A stretch of DNA of 64,000 nucleotides from Lolium rigidum. Taxonomy: Eukaryota; Streptophyta; Magnoliopsida; Poales; Poaceae. Positions 46,991-57,952 of the stretch are shown in pieces; the first letter of the stretch is position 1; each line of letters opens with the position of its first letter. The DNA is taken from the NCBI RefSeq assembly GCF_022539505.1, contig NC_061510.1, forward strand, positions 100,084,292 to 100,148,291, read 5' to 3'. The notes under the pieces were generated by a model, which saw nothing but the letters and a program-made list of their open reading frames with translations, had not been told where the DNA came from and did no database searches. A program made the translations under genes and the position numbers.

Positions 46991-47641
46991 ACATCCCCAA
47001 GCTTAGTTCCTGCTCGTCCCGAGCAGGTAAACGATAACAAAGATAATTTCTGGAGTGACATGCCATCATAACCTTGATCATACTATTGTAAACACATGTA
47101 ATGAATGCAGCGATCAAAACAATGGTAATGACATGAGTAAACAAATGAATCATAAAGCAAAGACTTTTCATGAATAGCACTTTCAAGACAAGCATCAATA
47201 AGTCTTGCATAAGAGTTAACTCATAAAGCAATAAATCAAAGTAAAGGTATTGAAACAACACAAAGGAAGATTAAGTTTCAGCGGTTGCTTTCAACTTGTA
47301 ACATGTATATCTCATGGATATTGTCAATGTAAAGTAATATAACAAGTGCAATATGCAAGTATGTAGGAATCAATGCACAGTTCACACAAGTGTTTGCTTC
47401 TTGAGATGGAGAGAAATAGGTGAAGCTGACTCAACATAAAAGTAAAAGAAAGGCCCTTCGCAGAGGAAGCATTGATTGCTATATTTGTGCTAGAGCTTTG
47501 GTTTTGAAAACATATAGAGAGCATAAAAGTAAAATTTTGAGAGGTGTTTGTTGTTGTCAACGAATGGTAGTGGGCACTCTAACCCCCTTGCCAGACAAAC
47601 CTTCAAAGAGCGGCTCCCATGAATTATTGTTATTTTTGTGT

Positions 47642-47841
47642 GGCACTCCTTCCAACCTTTCTTTCACAAACCATGGCTAACCGAATCCTCGGGTTCCTGC
47701 CAGCAATCTCATACCATGAAGGAGTGCCTTTTTATTTTAGTTTTATTATGATGACACTCCTCCCCACCTTTGCTTTCTCTAGCCATGGCTAACCGAATCC
47801 TTCGGGTGCCGTCCAACAATCACATACCATGGAGGAGTGTC
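47642..47841. repeat. Two hairpin-bounded repeat units with compensatory changes
   Basis: Unit 1 (47642-47728) and unit 2 (47753-47841) share CCATGGCTAACCGAATCC. Unit 1 is bounded by GGCACTCCTTC and GAAGGAGTGCC; unit 2 by GACACTCCTCC and GGAGGAGTGTC. Both pairs of 11-nt arms are perfectly complementary, although two positions differ between the units; the matching bases changed on both sides. They sit in the internal domain of the inner LTR element; no similar unit was seen in the outer one. Confidence 0.85.
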
Positions 47842-48703
47842 TATTTTTGTTAATTAATTTGGGACTGGGAATCCCATTGCCGGCTCTTTTTTGCAAAATT
47901 ATTGGATAAGCGGATGAAGCCACTAGTCCATTGGTGAAAGTTGCCCAACAAGATTGAAAGATAAACACCACATACTTCCTCATGAGCTATAAAACATTGA
48001 CACAAATCAGAGGTGATAAATTTTGAATTGTTTAAAGGTAGCACTCAAGCAATTTACTTTGGAATGGCGGAGAAATACCATGTAGTAGGTAGGTATGGTG
48101 GACACAAATGGCATAGTTATTGGCTCAAGGATTTGGATGCACGAGAAGTAATCCTTCTCAATACAAGGCTTAGGCTAGCAAGGTTATTTGAAACAAACAC
48201 AAGGATGAAACGGTGCAGAAAAACTCACATAAAAGACATATTATAAACATTATAATACTCTACACCGTCTTCCTTGTTGTTCAAAAACTTTACTAGAAAT
48301 TATCTAGACCTTAGAGAGACCAATTATGCAAACCAAATTTTAGCACGCTCTATGTATTTCTTCATTAATAGGTGCAAAGTATATGATGCAAGAGCTTAAA
48401 CATGAGCACAACAATTGCCAAGTATCACATTATCCAAGACATTTTAGCAATTACTACATGTATCATTTTCCGATTCCAACCATATAACAATTAACGAAGC
48501 AGTTTCAACCTTCGCCATGAACATTAAAAGCTAAGAACACATGTGTTCATATGAACCAGCGGAGCGTGTCTCTCTCCCACACAAGCATTTATTCAAACAA
48601 AAAAAACAAAAACATACAGACGCTCCAAGTAAAGTACATAAGATGTGACCGAATAAAAATATAGTTTCAAGAGAAGTGACCTGATAATTTTATCGATGAA
48701 GAA

Positions 48704-48790
48704 GGGGATGCCTTGGGCATCCCCAAGCTTAGATGCTTGAGTCTTCTTGAAATATGCAGGGATGAACCACCGGGGCATCCCCAAGCTTAG
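48704..48790. repeat. Hairpin and repeated purine-tract motif, inner element
   Basis: GGGGATGCC-TTG-GGCATCCCC forms a perfect 9-bp hairpin (48704-48724). GCATCCCCAAGCTTAG occurs at about 48717 and again at about 48775. It is nearly the same string that borders the 3' LTR (ACATCCCCAAGCTTAG, 46991). The same arrangement is kept in the outer element at 54439-54525. Confidence 0.75.
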
Positions 48791-49423
48791 AGCTTTCACT
48801 CTCCTTGATCATATTGTATCATCCTCCTCTCTTGATCCTTGAAAACTTCCTCCACACCAAACTCAAAACAACTCATTAGAGGGTTAGTGTATAATCAAAA
48901 ATTCATATGTTCAGAGGTGAAACAATCATTCTTAACACTTCTGGACATTGCTCAAAGCTACTGGAAGTTAATGGAACAAAGAAATCCATCCAACATAGCA
49001 AAAGAAGCAATGCGAAATAAAAGGCAGAATCTGTCAAAACAGAACAGTCCGTAAAGACGAATTTTAAAGAGGCACCAGACTTGCTGAAATGAAAATTCTC
49101 AAATTGAATGAAAGTTGCGTACATATCTGAGGATCACTCAGGTAAATTGGCATAATTTTCTGAGTTACCTACAGAGAACTAGGCCCAGATTCGTGACAGC
49201 AAGAAATCTGTTTTCGTGCGATAATCCAAATCTAGTATGAACCTTACTATCAAAGACTTTACTTGGCACAACAATGCAACAAAACTAAGATAAGGAGAGG
49301 TTGCTACAGTAGTAACAACTTCCAAGACACAAATACAAAATAAAAGTACTGTAGCAAAATAAACACATGGGTTATCTCCCAAGAAGTTCTTTCTTTATAG
49401 CCATTAAGATGGGCTCAGCAGTT

Positions 49424-50151
49424 TTAATGACGCACTCGCAAGAAATAGTAGTTGAAGCAAAAGAGAGCATCAAGAGGCAAATTCAAAACAAATTTAAGCC
49501 TAACATGCTTCCTATGCATAGGAATCTTGTAAATTAACAAATTCATGAAGCATGATGCAACAAGCATAGAAAGATAAAACAAGTGCAGCTTCAAGATTTT
49601 CAGCAAAAGAGAGGTGTTTTAGTAACATGAAAATTTCTACAACCATATTTTCCTCTCTCATAATAACTTTCAGTAGCAACATGAGCAAACTCAAAAATAT
49701 AACTATCACATAAAGCATTCTTATCATGAGTCTCATGCATAAAATTATTACTACTCCCAACATAAGCATAGTCATTCTTATTAATTGTAGTGGGAGCAAA
49801 TTCAACAAAGTAGCTATCATTATTATTCTCATCATCAAATATAGGAGGTATAGTATCATCATAATTAAATTTATCCTCCATAACAGGCGGTACTAAAAGA
49901 CTACTATCATTATAATCATCATAAATAGGAGGCAAAGTATCGTCAAAGTAAATTTTCTCCTCGATGCTTGGGGGACTAAAAATATCATGCTCATCAAAAC
50001 CAGCTTCCCCAAGCTTAGAATTTTCCATATCATTAGCAACAATGGTGTTCAAAGCGTTCATACTAATATGTTCCATAGGTTTTTTAATTTTCGCATCAAA
50101 CCATCCATGTCTTAAATCAGGAAATAGAATAAGAAGCTCATTGTTGTCCAT
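49424..50151 (-). pseudogene. Conserved retroelement ORF, frameshifted copy (inner element)
   Basis: The first 183 codons run from the ATG at 50151 and contain ISMNALNTIVAN, MENSKLGEAGFDEHDIFSPP, DDTLPPIYDDYND and NDSYFVEFAPTTINKNDYAY. One base is missing relative to the outer copy near 49605 (KTPLF-C-stop against KTPLYMLK), after which the next frame continues LKLHLFYLSMLVASCFMNL to 49424. Without that base the protein would resemble the outer copy throughout. The N-terminus also lacks a short segment. It starts about 230 bp inside the 5' LTR border. Confidence 0.7.
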
Positions 50152-50228
50152 TATGACTAACTAGTGTAAACAAGAAACAAAAAGATGCAATTGCAGGATT
50201 TAAAGGAAATAGCTTCGAGCACACACAC

Positions 50229-50383
50229 AACGGCGCCAGAAAAGTACTTTACCTGGGACCGGAGTATGAATGCCTTTTACCTTTCCTTCCCGGCAATGGC
50301 GCCATAAAAGTGGCTAGTTGCCGGGGTCCGGTGTGTGTGTGCCGTTTACCTTTCCTCCCCGGCAACGGCGCCAGAAAAGTGCT
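50229..50383 (-). repeat. Primer-site region in three tandem copies
   Basis: GGCGCC plus flanks recurs at 50232, 50298 and 50367 (spacing 66 and 69 bp), each followed by AGAAAAGT or ATAAAAGT. The copy at 50361-50383 (GGCAACGGCGCCAGAAAAGT) directly adjoins the 5' LTR and, on the minus strand, TGGCGCCGTTGCCGGGG would be the primer-binding site. The outer element has one such copy (56045-56068) and a diverged second one near 55982. Confidence 0.7.
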
Positions 50384-52110
50384 TGATGTCTATGGGTGCT
50401 TCTATTCTTGTAGACAGTGTTGGGCCTCCAAGAGCGGATGTTTGTAGAACGACGAGCAAGTTTCCCTTAAGTGGATCACCCAAGGTTTATCGAACTCGGG
50501 GAGGAAGAGGTCAAAGATATCCCTCTCATGCAACCCTGCAACCACAAAGCAAGAAGTCTCTTGTGTCCCCAACACACCTAATAGGTGCACTAGTTCGGCG
50601 AAGAGATAGTGAAATACGGGTGGTATGAATAAATGCGAGCAGTAGCAACGGCACCGGAAAAGTGCTTTGTTGTCCAGGACTGGTGTGTGGTTGATGGTGG
50701 TAATATTGCGAGGAAGTATAGATGCAGTAAAACGAGTAAACAAACGAGCGATAGCGATATTTAGGAACAAGGCCTAGGGATCATACTTTCACTAGTGAAC
50801 ACTCTCAACATTGATCACATAACAGAATAAATAGATAGATGCTAGACTCTACACCCTCTTGTTGGATGATGAACACCACTAAGCGTGTAGGATTACACGA
50901 ACCCTCAATGCCGGAGTTAACAAGCTCCACAATATTCAATGTTCATATTTAAATAACCTTAGAGTGCATAACGAGATCAACATAACCAAACCAAGTACTA
51001 ACATAGCATGCACACTGTCACCTTCACACTACGAAAGGAGGAATAGATCACATTAATACCATCATAGCAATAGTTAACTTCATAATCTACAAGAGATCAC
51101 AATCATAGCCTACGCCAAGTACTACACGATGCACACACTGTCACCATTACACCGTGCAGGAGGAATAAACTACTTTAATAACATCACTAGAGTAACACAC
51201 AGATATATTGTGATACAAAACACATTGCAATCATAAAGAGATATAAATAAGCACTTCACTATGCCATTCATAACGGTGAATAAGTATTCCGTGAAATATA
51301 GCCTAAGAGACCCACACGGTGCACACACTGTCACCTTTACACACGTGGGACAAGGAGTCTCCGGAGATCACATAAGTAAAACCCACTTGACTAGCATAAT
51401 GACATCTAGATTACAAGCATCATCATATGAATCTCAATCATGTAAGGCAGCTCATGAGATTATTGTATTGAAGCACATAGGAGAGAGATTAACCACATAG
51501 CTACCGGTACGGCCCCGAGCCTTGATGGAGAACTACTCCCTCCTCATGGGAGACAGCAGCGTTGATGGAGATGGCGGTGGTGTCGATGGAGGAGCCTTCC
51601 GGGGGCAATTCCCTGTCCGGCGGCGTGCGGGAACGAGAGACTCCTGTCCCCCGGATCTTGGCTTCGCGATGGCGGCGGCTACGGAAGGTTTTCTCTGGTT
51701 TCGTCGAACGTGGTAGGGTTTTCGCGACGGAGACCTTAAGTAGGCGGAAGGGCAGCCTCGGAGGGGGCCTGGTGGGCCCACACACTAGGGGGGCGCGGCC
51801 CCCCTCTGGCCGCGCCAGGGTGTTGTGTGGGGCCCCCAGGGCTCCCCTCTGGCGGCTCTCGGGTGTTCTGGAAGCTTCGTGGAAAAATAGGATGTTGGGC
51901 GTTGATTTCGTCCAATTCCGAGAATATTTCCTTACTAGGATTTCTGAAACCAAAAACAGCAGAAAACATGAGCTGGCACTTCGGCATCTCGTCAATAGGT
52001 TAGTTCCGGAAAACGCATAAATATGACATAAAGTATTCATAAAACATGTAGATATCATCAATAATGTGGCATGGAACATAAGAAATTATCGATACGTCGG
52101 AGACGTATCA
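50384..52110 (-). repeat. 5' LTR of the inner element
   Basis: 1727 bp, TGATGTCTATGGGTGC to GAGACGTATCA on the plus strand. It differs from the 3' LTR by scattered substitutions and small indels, such as an ACGACGAGC against ACAGCAGC near 50450. Confidence 0.9.
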
Positions 52111-52115
52111 CGGCT

Positions 52116-52547
52116 CTGGAAGGTTTCTCGTACCGTGGCTTTTCCGTCTCGAGGTTTTAGGTTAGGGACCTTTAAATAGGTGAAGAGGCGGAGTCGGAGG
52201 GCTGACGAGGTGACGTCACAATAGGGGGGCGCGACCCACCCCCTGGCCGCGCCAGCCTATCATCTGGGCCCACCAGGGCTCCCCTCTGGTGGCTCTCGGG
52301 TGTTCTGGAAGCTTCGTGGAAAAATAGGATGCTGGGCATTGATTTCGTCCGATTCCGAGAATATTTACTTACTAGGATTTTTGGAACCAAAAACAGCAGA
52401 AAACAGCAACTGGCCCTTCGGCATCTCGTCAATAGGTTAGTTCCGGAAAACGCATAAATATGACATATAATGTGTATAAAACATGTGAGTATCATCATAA
52501 AAGTAGCATGGAACATAAGAAATTATAGATACGTTTGGGACGTATCA
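52116..52547 (-). repeat. Displaced right part of the outer element's 3' LTR
   Basis: Continues the LTR that was cut at 45269. Compare GGCTCTGGAAGGTTTCTCGT here and at 57170. It ends at 52547 before the purine-rich border AGCATCCCCAAGCTTAC. Confidence 0.9.
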
Positions 52548-55147
52548 AGCATCCCCAAGCTTACTTCCTACTCGCCCTCGAGTAGGTAAACGATAACAAG
52601 GATAATTTCTGAAGTGACATGCTATCATAATCTTGATCAATACTATTGTAAAGTATATGAGATGAATGCAGCGATTCAAAGCAATGGTGAAGACAATGAG
52701 TAAACAATTGAACCATATAACAAAGACTTTTCATAAATAGTACTTTCAAGACAAGCATCAATAGGACTTGCATAAGATTTACTAATAAAGCAATAAATTC
52801 AAAGTAAAGGTATTGAAGCAACACAAAGGATGATTAAGTTTCAGCAATTGCTTTCAACTTGTAACATGTATATCTCATGGATAGTTGTCAATCATAAAGC
52901 AATATAACAAGTGCAATAAGTAAACATGTAAGAATCAATGCACGGAGTTGACACAAGTGTTTGCTTCTAAGATAGAAAGAATTGGCAAACTGACTCAACA
53001 ATAAAGTAGAAGATAGGCCCTTCGCAGAGGGAAGCATTGATTACTATATTTGTGCTAGAGCTTTTCATTTTAAAAACAAGAAACAATTTTGTCAACGGTA
53101 GTAATAGAGCATATGTGTTATGTATAAGACATCTTATAAGTTGCAAGCCTCATGCATAGTATACCAATAGTGCTCGCACCTTGTCCTAATTAGCTTGGAT
53201 TAACATGGATTATCATTGCATAGCATATGTTTCAACCAAGTGTCACAAAGGGGTACCTCTATGCCGCTTTGTACAAAGGTCTAAGGAGAAAGCTCGCATT
53301 GGATTTCTCGCTTTTGATTATTCTCAACTTAGACATCCACACGGGACAACATAGACAACGAGATAATGGACTCCTCTTTAATGTATAAGCATTCAACAAC
53401 AATTAAAATTCTCATAAGAGATTGAGGATTAGTTGTCCACACTTGAAACTTCCACCATGAATCATGGCTTTAGTTAGCGGCCCAATGTTCTTCTCTAACA
53501 GTATGCATACTCAAACCATTTGATCATGAAAATCGCCCTTACTTCAGATAAGACGAACATGCATAGCAACTCACATGATATTCAACAAAGGTAAAAGAGT
53601 TGATGGCATCCCCAGAAAACATGGTTACCGCACAACAAGCAACTTATTAAGATATAAGACACATAAGTACATATTCTTCACCACGAAAGTTTTTAAGCTA
53701 TTTGTCCCATGAGCTATATATTGTAAAGGCAAAGAATAGAAATTGTAAAGGTAGCACTCAAGTAATGTACTTTGGAATGGTAGAGAAATACCATGTGGTA
53801 GGTAGGTATGGTGGACACAAATGGCATGGTTATTGGCTCAAGGATTTGGATGCACGAGAAGAATTCCTCTCAATACAAGGCTAGGCTAGCAAGGTTGTTT
53901 GAAGGAAACTCAAGTATAAAAGGTGCAGCAAAGATCACATATGAACATATTGTAGCTATTATAAGACTTTATATTGTCTCCTTGTTGTTCAAACACCTCA
54001 ACCAGAAAATATCTAGACTCTAGAGATCAATCATGCAAACCAAATTTTAACAAGCTCTATGTAGTTATTCATTAATGAGTAAAAGGTACATGATGCAAGA
54101 GCTTAAACAAGGTCTATATGAGCACAACAATTGCCAAGTATCAAATTATTCAAGACATTAAACTATTTACCACATGCGGTATTTTCCGTTTCCAACCATA
54201 TAACAATTAACGAGCAGTTTTAACCTTCGCCATGAACATTAAAAGTAAAGCTAAGAACACATGCGTTCATATGAACCAGAGGAGCGTGTCTCTCTCCCAC
54301 ACAAGCATTTTATTCAGAGAATGAAAATAACAAAACGAAAATAAAAGCACACAGACGCTCCAAGTAAAGTACATAAGATGTGACGGAATAAAAAATATAG
54401 TTTCACTAGAGGTGACCAGATAAGTTGTCGATGAAGAAGGGGATGCCTTGGGCATCCCCAAGCTTAGATGCTTGAGTCTTCTTGAAATATGCAGGGGTGA
54501 ACCACGGGGGCATCCCCAAGCTTTGACTTTTCACTCTTCTTGATCATATTGTATCATCCTCCTCTCTTGACCCTTGAAAACTTCCTCCACACCAAACTCA
54601 AAACAAACTCATTAGAGGGTTAGTGCATAATCAAAAATTCACATATTCAGAGGTGACACAATCATTTTTAACACTTCTGGACATTGCTCAAAGCTACTGG
54701 AAGATAATGGAACAAAGAAATCCATCCAACACAGCGAAAGAGGCAATGCGAATAAAAGGCAGAATCTGTCAAAACAGAACAGTCCGTAAAGACGAATTTT
54801 AAAGAGGCACCAGACTTGCTCAGATGAAAATTCCCAAATTTAATGAAAGTTGCGTACATATCAGAGGATCACTCACGTAAATCGGCAGATTTTTCTGAGT
54901 TACCTACAGAGAATCATACCCAAGTTGGTGACAGCAAGAAATCTGTTTCTGCGCAGTAATCCAAATCTAGTATTGACTTTACTATCAAAGACTTTACTTG
55001 GCACAACAATGCAATAAAATAAAGATAAGGAGAGGTTGCTACAGTAGTAACAACTTCCAAAACACAACAAAACAGTAGCAAAATAAACACATGGGTTATC
55101 TCCCAAGAAGTGCTTTCTTTATAACCATTAAGATGGGCTCAGCAGTT

Positions 55148-55900
55148 TTAATGATGCACTCCCAAGAAATAGGAGTTGAAGCAAAAGAGAGCATCAAGAG
55201 GCAAATTCAAACCAAATTTAAGCCTAACATGCTTCCTATGCATAGGAATCTTGTAAATAAACAAATTCATGAAGCATGATGCAACAAGCATAGAAAGATT
55301 AAACAAATGTAACTTCAAAAATTTCAGCATATAGAGAGGTGTTTTAGTAACATGAAAATTTCTACAACCATATTTTCCTCTCTCATAATAATATCCAGTA
55401 GCATCATGAGCAAACTCAACAATATAACTATCACATAAAGCATTCTTATTCACATGCATAAAATTATTACTCTCCACATAAGCATAATCAATTTTATTAG
55501 TTGTAGTGGGAGCAAATTCAACAAAGTAGCTATCATTATTATTCTCATCAAGTGTAGGAGGCATAGTATAATCATAATAAAATTTACTCTCCATAGTAGG
55601 CGGCACCAAAAGACCACTATCATTATAATCATCATATATGGGAGGCATATCATAATCAACATAAACTTTCTCCTCAATACCCGGAGGGCTAAAGAGATCA
55701 TTTTCATCAAAACCGACCTCCCCAAGCTTAGCATTTTCCATAGCATTAGCAACAATGGTGTTCAAAGCATTCATACTAATAACATTCCCATTAGTATGCA
55801 TATAAAGTTCCATGGGTTTTTTAATTCTCTCTTCAAACACATCATGTCCTAATTCAAGATAAAGTTCATAAAGATCTCTCATATTTTTGTTGTTTTCCAT
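55148..55900 (-). CDS. Uncharacterised conserved ORF of a non-autonomous LTR element, 250 aa
   Basis: Intact from the ATG at 55900, about 170 bp inside the 5' LTR border, where gag would start. The N-terminus MENNKNMRDLYELYLELGHD is followed by ISMNALNTIVANAMENAKLG, then a strongly acidic, Pro/Tyr-rich part with repeated D-Y-D/T-M-P-P-I/T motifs (DMPPIYDDYND, YTMPPTLDENNND) and YFVEFAPTT. After about residue 185 it is basic and hydrophobic (LKLHLFNLSMLVASCFMNLF) and could hold one membrane-like segment. No zinc knuckle, protease or capsid motif is seen. A diverged copy lies at 49424-50151, showing conservation of the reading frame. Function unknown. Confidence 0.55.
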   Translation of the reverse strand: MENNKNMRDLYELYLELGHDVFEERIKKPMELYMHTNGNVISMNALNTIVANAMENAKLGEVGFDENDLFSPPGIEEKVYVDYDMPPIYDDYNDSGLLVPPTMESKFYYDYTMPPTLDENNNDSYFVEFAPTTTNKIDYAYVESNNFMHVNKNALCDSYIVEFAHDATGYYYERGKYGCRNFHVTKTPLYMLKFLKLHLFNLSMLVASCFMNLFIYKIPMHRKHVRLKFGLNLPLDALFCFNSYFLGVHH

Positions 55901-56068
55901 TATGCCTAACTAGTGTAAACAAGAAACAAAAAGATGCAATTGCAGGATCTAAAGGAAATAGCTTCGAGCACACACACACAACGGCAACAGAAAAGTACTT
56001 AGTTACCTGGGACCGGAGTATGAGTGCCTTTTACCTTTCCTCCCCGGCAACGGCGCCAGAAAAGTGCT

Positions 56069-57602
56069 TGATGTCTACGGGTGCTTCTATTCTTGTAGAC
56101 AATGTTGGGCCTCCAAGAGCAGAGGTTTGTAGAACAGCAGCAAGTTTCCCTTAAGTGGATCACCCAAGGTTTATCGAACTCAGGGAGGAAGAGGTCAAAG
56201 ATATCCCTCTCAAGCAACCACCGCAATCACGATACAAGAAGTCTCTTGTGTCCCCAACACACCTAATACACTTGTCGGATGTATAGGTGCACTAGTTCGA
56301 CGAAGAGATAGTGAAATATAAGTGGTATGAATGAATATGAGCGAGTAGTAACGGCGCCGGAAAAGTGTTTGTCTGGCGTGCGGTTGATGATAGTAATATT
56401 GCAGGAAGTAAAGATGCGATAAAACAGATAAACAAGCGATGATTGCGGTATTTGGAAACAAGGCCTAGGGATCATACTTTCACTAGTGGACACTCTCAAC
56501 ATTGATCACATAAATAAATAAGTTCTCTTCCTTTGTGCTACATACACTCTTGTTTGATAATGAACACCATTCGTTGTGTAGGGCTACGAGAGCACCTCAA
56601 TGCCGGAGTTAACAAGCTCCACAACATTCGACATTCATATTTAAGTAACCTTTAGAGCATAATAGATCTTTGCAATTTAAGCCGAGTACTAACATAGCAT
56701 GCACACTTGTCACCATCACACTACGAAGGGGGAATAAATCACATCAATACTATCATAGTAATAATTAACTCCATAACCTACAAGAGATTATGATCATAAC
56801 CTACGCCAAGTACTACACGATGCACACACTTGTCACCATTACACCGTGAAGGAGGAATAGACTACTTTAATAACATCACAAGAGTAGCACATAGACTAAT
56901 AGTGATACAAAACTCATATGAATCTCAATCATGTAAGGCAGCTCATGAGATCATTGTATTGAAGTACATAGGAGAGAGATTAACCACATAGCTACCGGTA
57001 CAGCCCCGAGCCTCGATGGAGAACTACTCCCTCCTCATGGGAGACAGCAGCGTTGATGAAGATGGCGGTGGTGTCGATGGAGAAGCCTTTCGGGGGCACT
57101 TCCCCGTCCCGGCGGCGTGCCGAAACAGAGACTCCTGTCCCCCAGATCTTGGCATCGCGATGGCGGCGGCTCTGGAAGGTTTCTCGTACCGTGGCTTTTC
57201 CGTCTCGAGGTTTTAGGTCAGGGACCTTTAAATAGGCGAAGAGGCGGAGTCGGAGGGCTGACGAGGCGACGACACAATAGGGGGCGCGGCCCACCCCCTG
57301 GCCGCGCCAGCCTATCATCTGGGCCCACCAGGGCTCCCCTCTGGTGGCTCTCGGGTGTTCTGGAAGCTTCGTGGAAAAATAGGATGCTGGGCATTGATTT
57401 CGTCCGATTCCGAGAATATTTCCTTACTAGGATTTTTGGAACCAAAAACAGCAGAAAACGACAAGCGGCCCTTCGGCATCTCGTCAATAGGTTAGTTCCG
57501 GAAAACGCATAAATATGACATATAATGTGTATAAAACATGTGAGTATCATCATAAAAGTAGCATGGAACATAAGAAATTATAGATACGTTTGGGACGTAT
57601 CA
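56069..57602 (-). repeat. 5' LTR of the outer element
   Basis: 1534 bp, intact, TGATGTCTACGGGTGC to GGGACGTATCA on the plus strand, followed by the TCCCC duplication. It serves as the uninterrupted reference for the split left LTR. Confidence 0.9.
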
Positions 57603-57607
57603 TCCCC

Positions 57608-57952
57608 CGATCATCCCGGGGGCCTGGTGCTTGGGTGCAGCAGTAATCCACACCTAATAGTATCTCCACTCAAAATTCCTATATAAGATCCGGTGTTTGC
57701 TTGTGTTGGGAGACACCGGTGATTTTTTATTGATGGAAAGGAGTATGGATTCGGTCATAGCTCTTATTCTAGTTTTTTTAGGGTTTTCGTTAAATGTGGC
57801 GTTAGGTGGTGCCCCGGTTACCTCTCTATAGGTTAGGGTTCGTCTGAGGACCCCGGATACAGGGGCACGGCTAGGATGTTTTCTCTTTCTCTGACATCTC
57901 ATTTTTGCTTTTTTACCCTTTAAAAAGACGAGTGGGAATGCTCTAATTGCTG
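57608..57952. other. Short unrecognised interval right of the nested elements
   Basis: Continues the pre-insertion DNA found left of 44166. Contains TATATAAGATCC and a TAGGGTTTTCG stretch but no coding motif. Confidence 0.4.

Larger units (their letters stand above)
45270..52110 (-). mobile_element. Inner non-autonomous LTR retrotransposon, full length
   Basis: LTRs 45270-46990 (1721 bp) and 50384-52110 (1727 bp) enclose a 3.4-kb internal domain without gag-pol. The duplication CGGCT lies at 45265-45269 and 52111-52115, inside the left LTR of the outer element; removing 45270-52115 restores that LTR by comparison with 56069-57602. The LTR pair is very similar, so insertion was recent. It belongs to the same superfamily as the outer element but to another subfamily, judged from differing LTR stretches (for example 46140-46280). 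Confidence 0.93.
44171..57602 (-). mobile_element. Outer non-autonomous LTR retrotransposon (interrupted)
   Basis: LTRs at 44171-45269 plus 52116-52547 (left, split by an insertion) and 56069-57602 (right) begin TGATGTCTACGGG and end GGGACGTATCA on the plus strand. The flanking duplication TCCCC is present at 44166-44170 and 57603-57607. The internal domain is 52548-56068, about 3.5 kb, with no gag-pol. Primer-site side is on the right, so it is transcribed leftward. It carries one conserved ORF (55148-55900) in the gag position. Without the inner insertion it measures about 6.6 kb. Mobilisation would depend on proteins of an autonomous relative. Confidence 0.9.
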
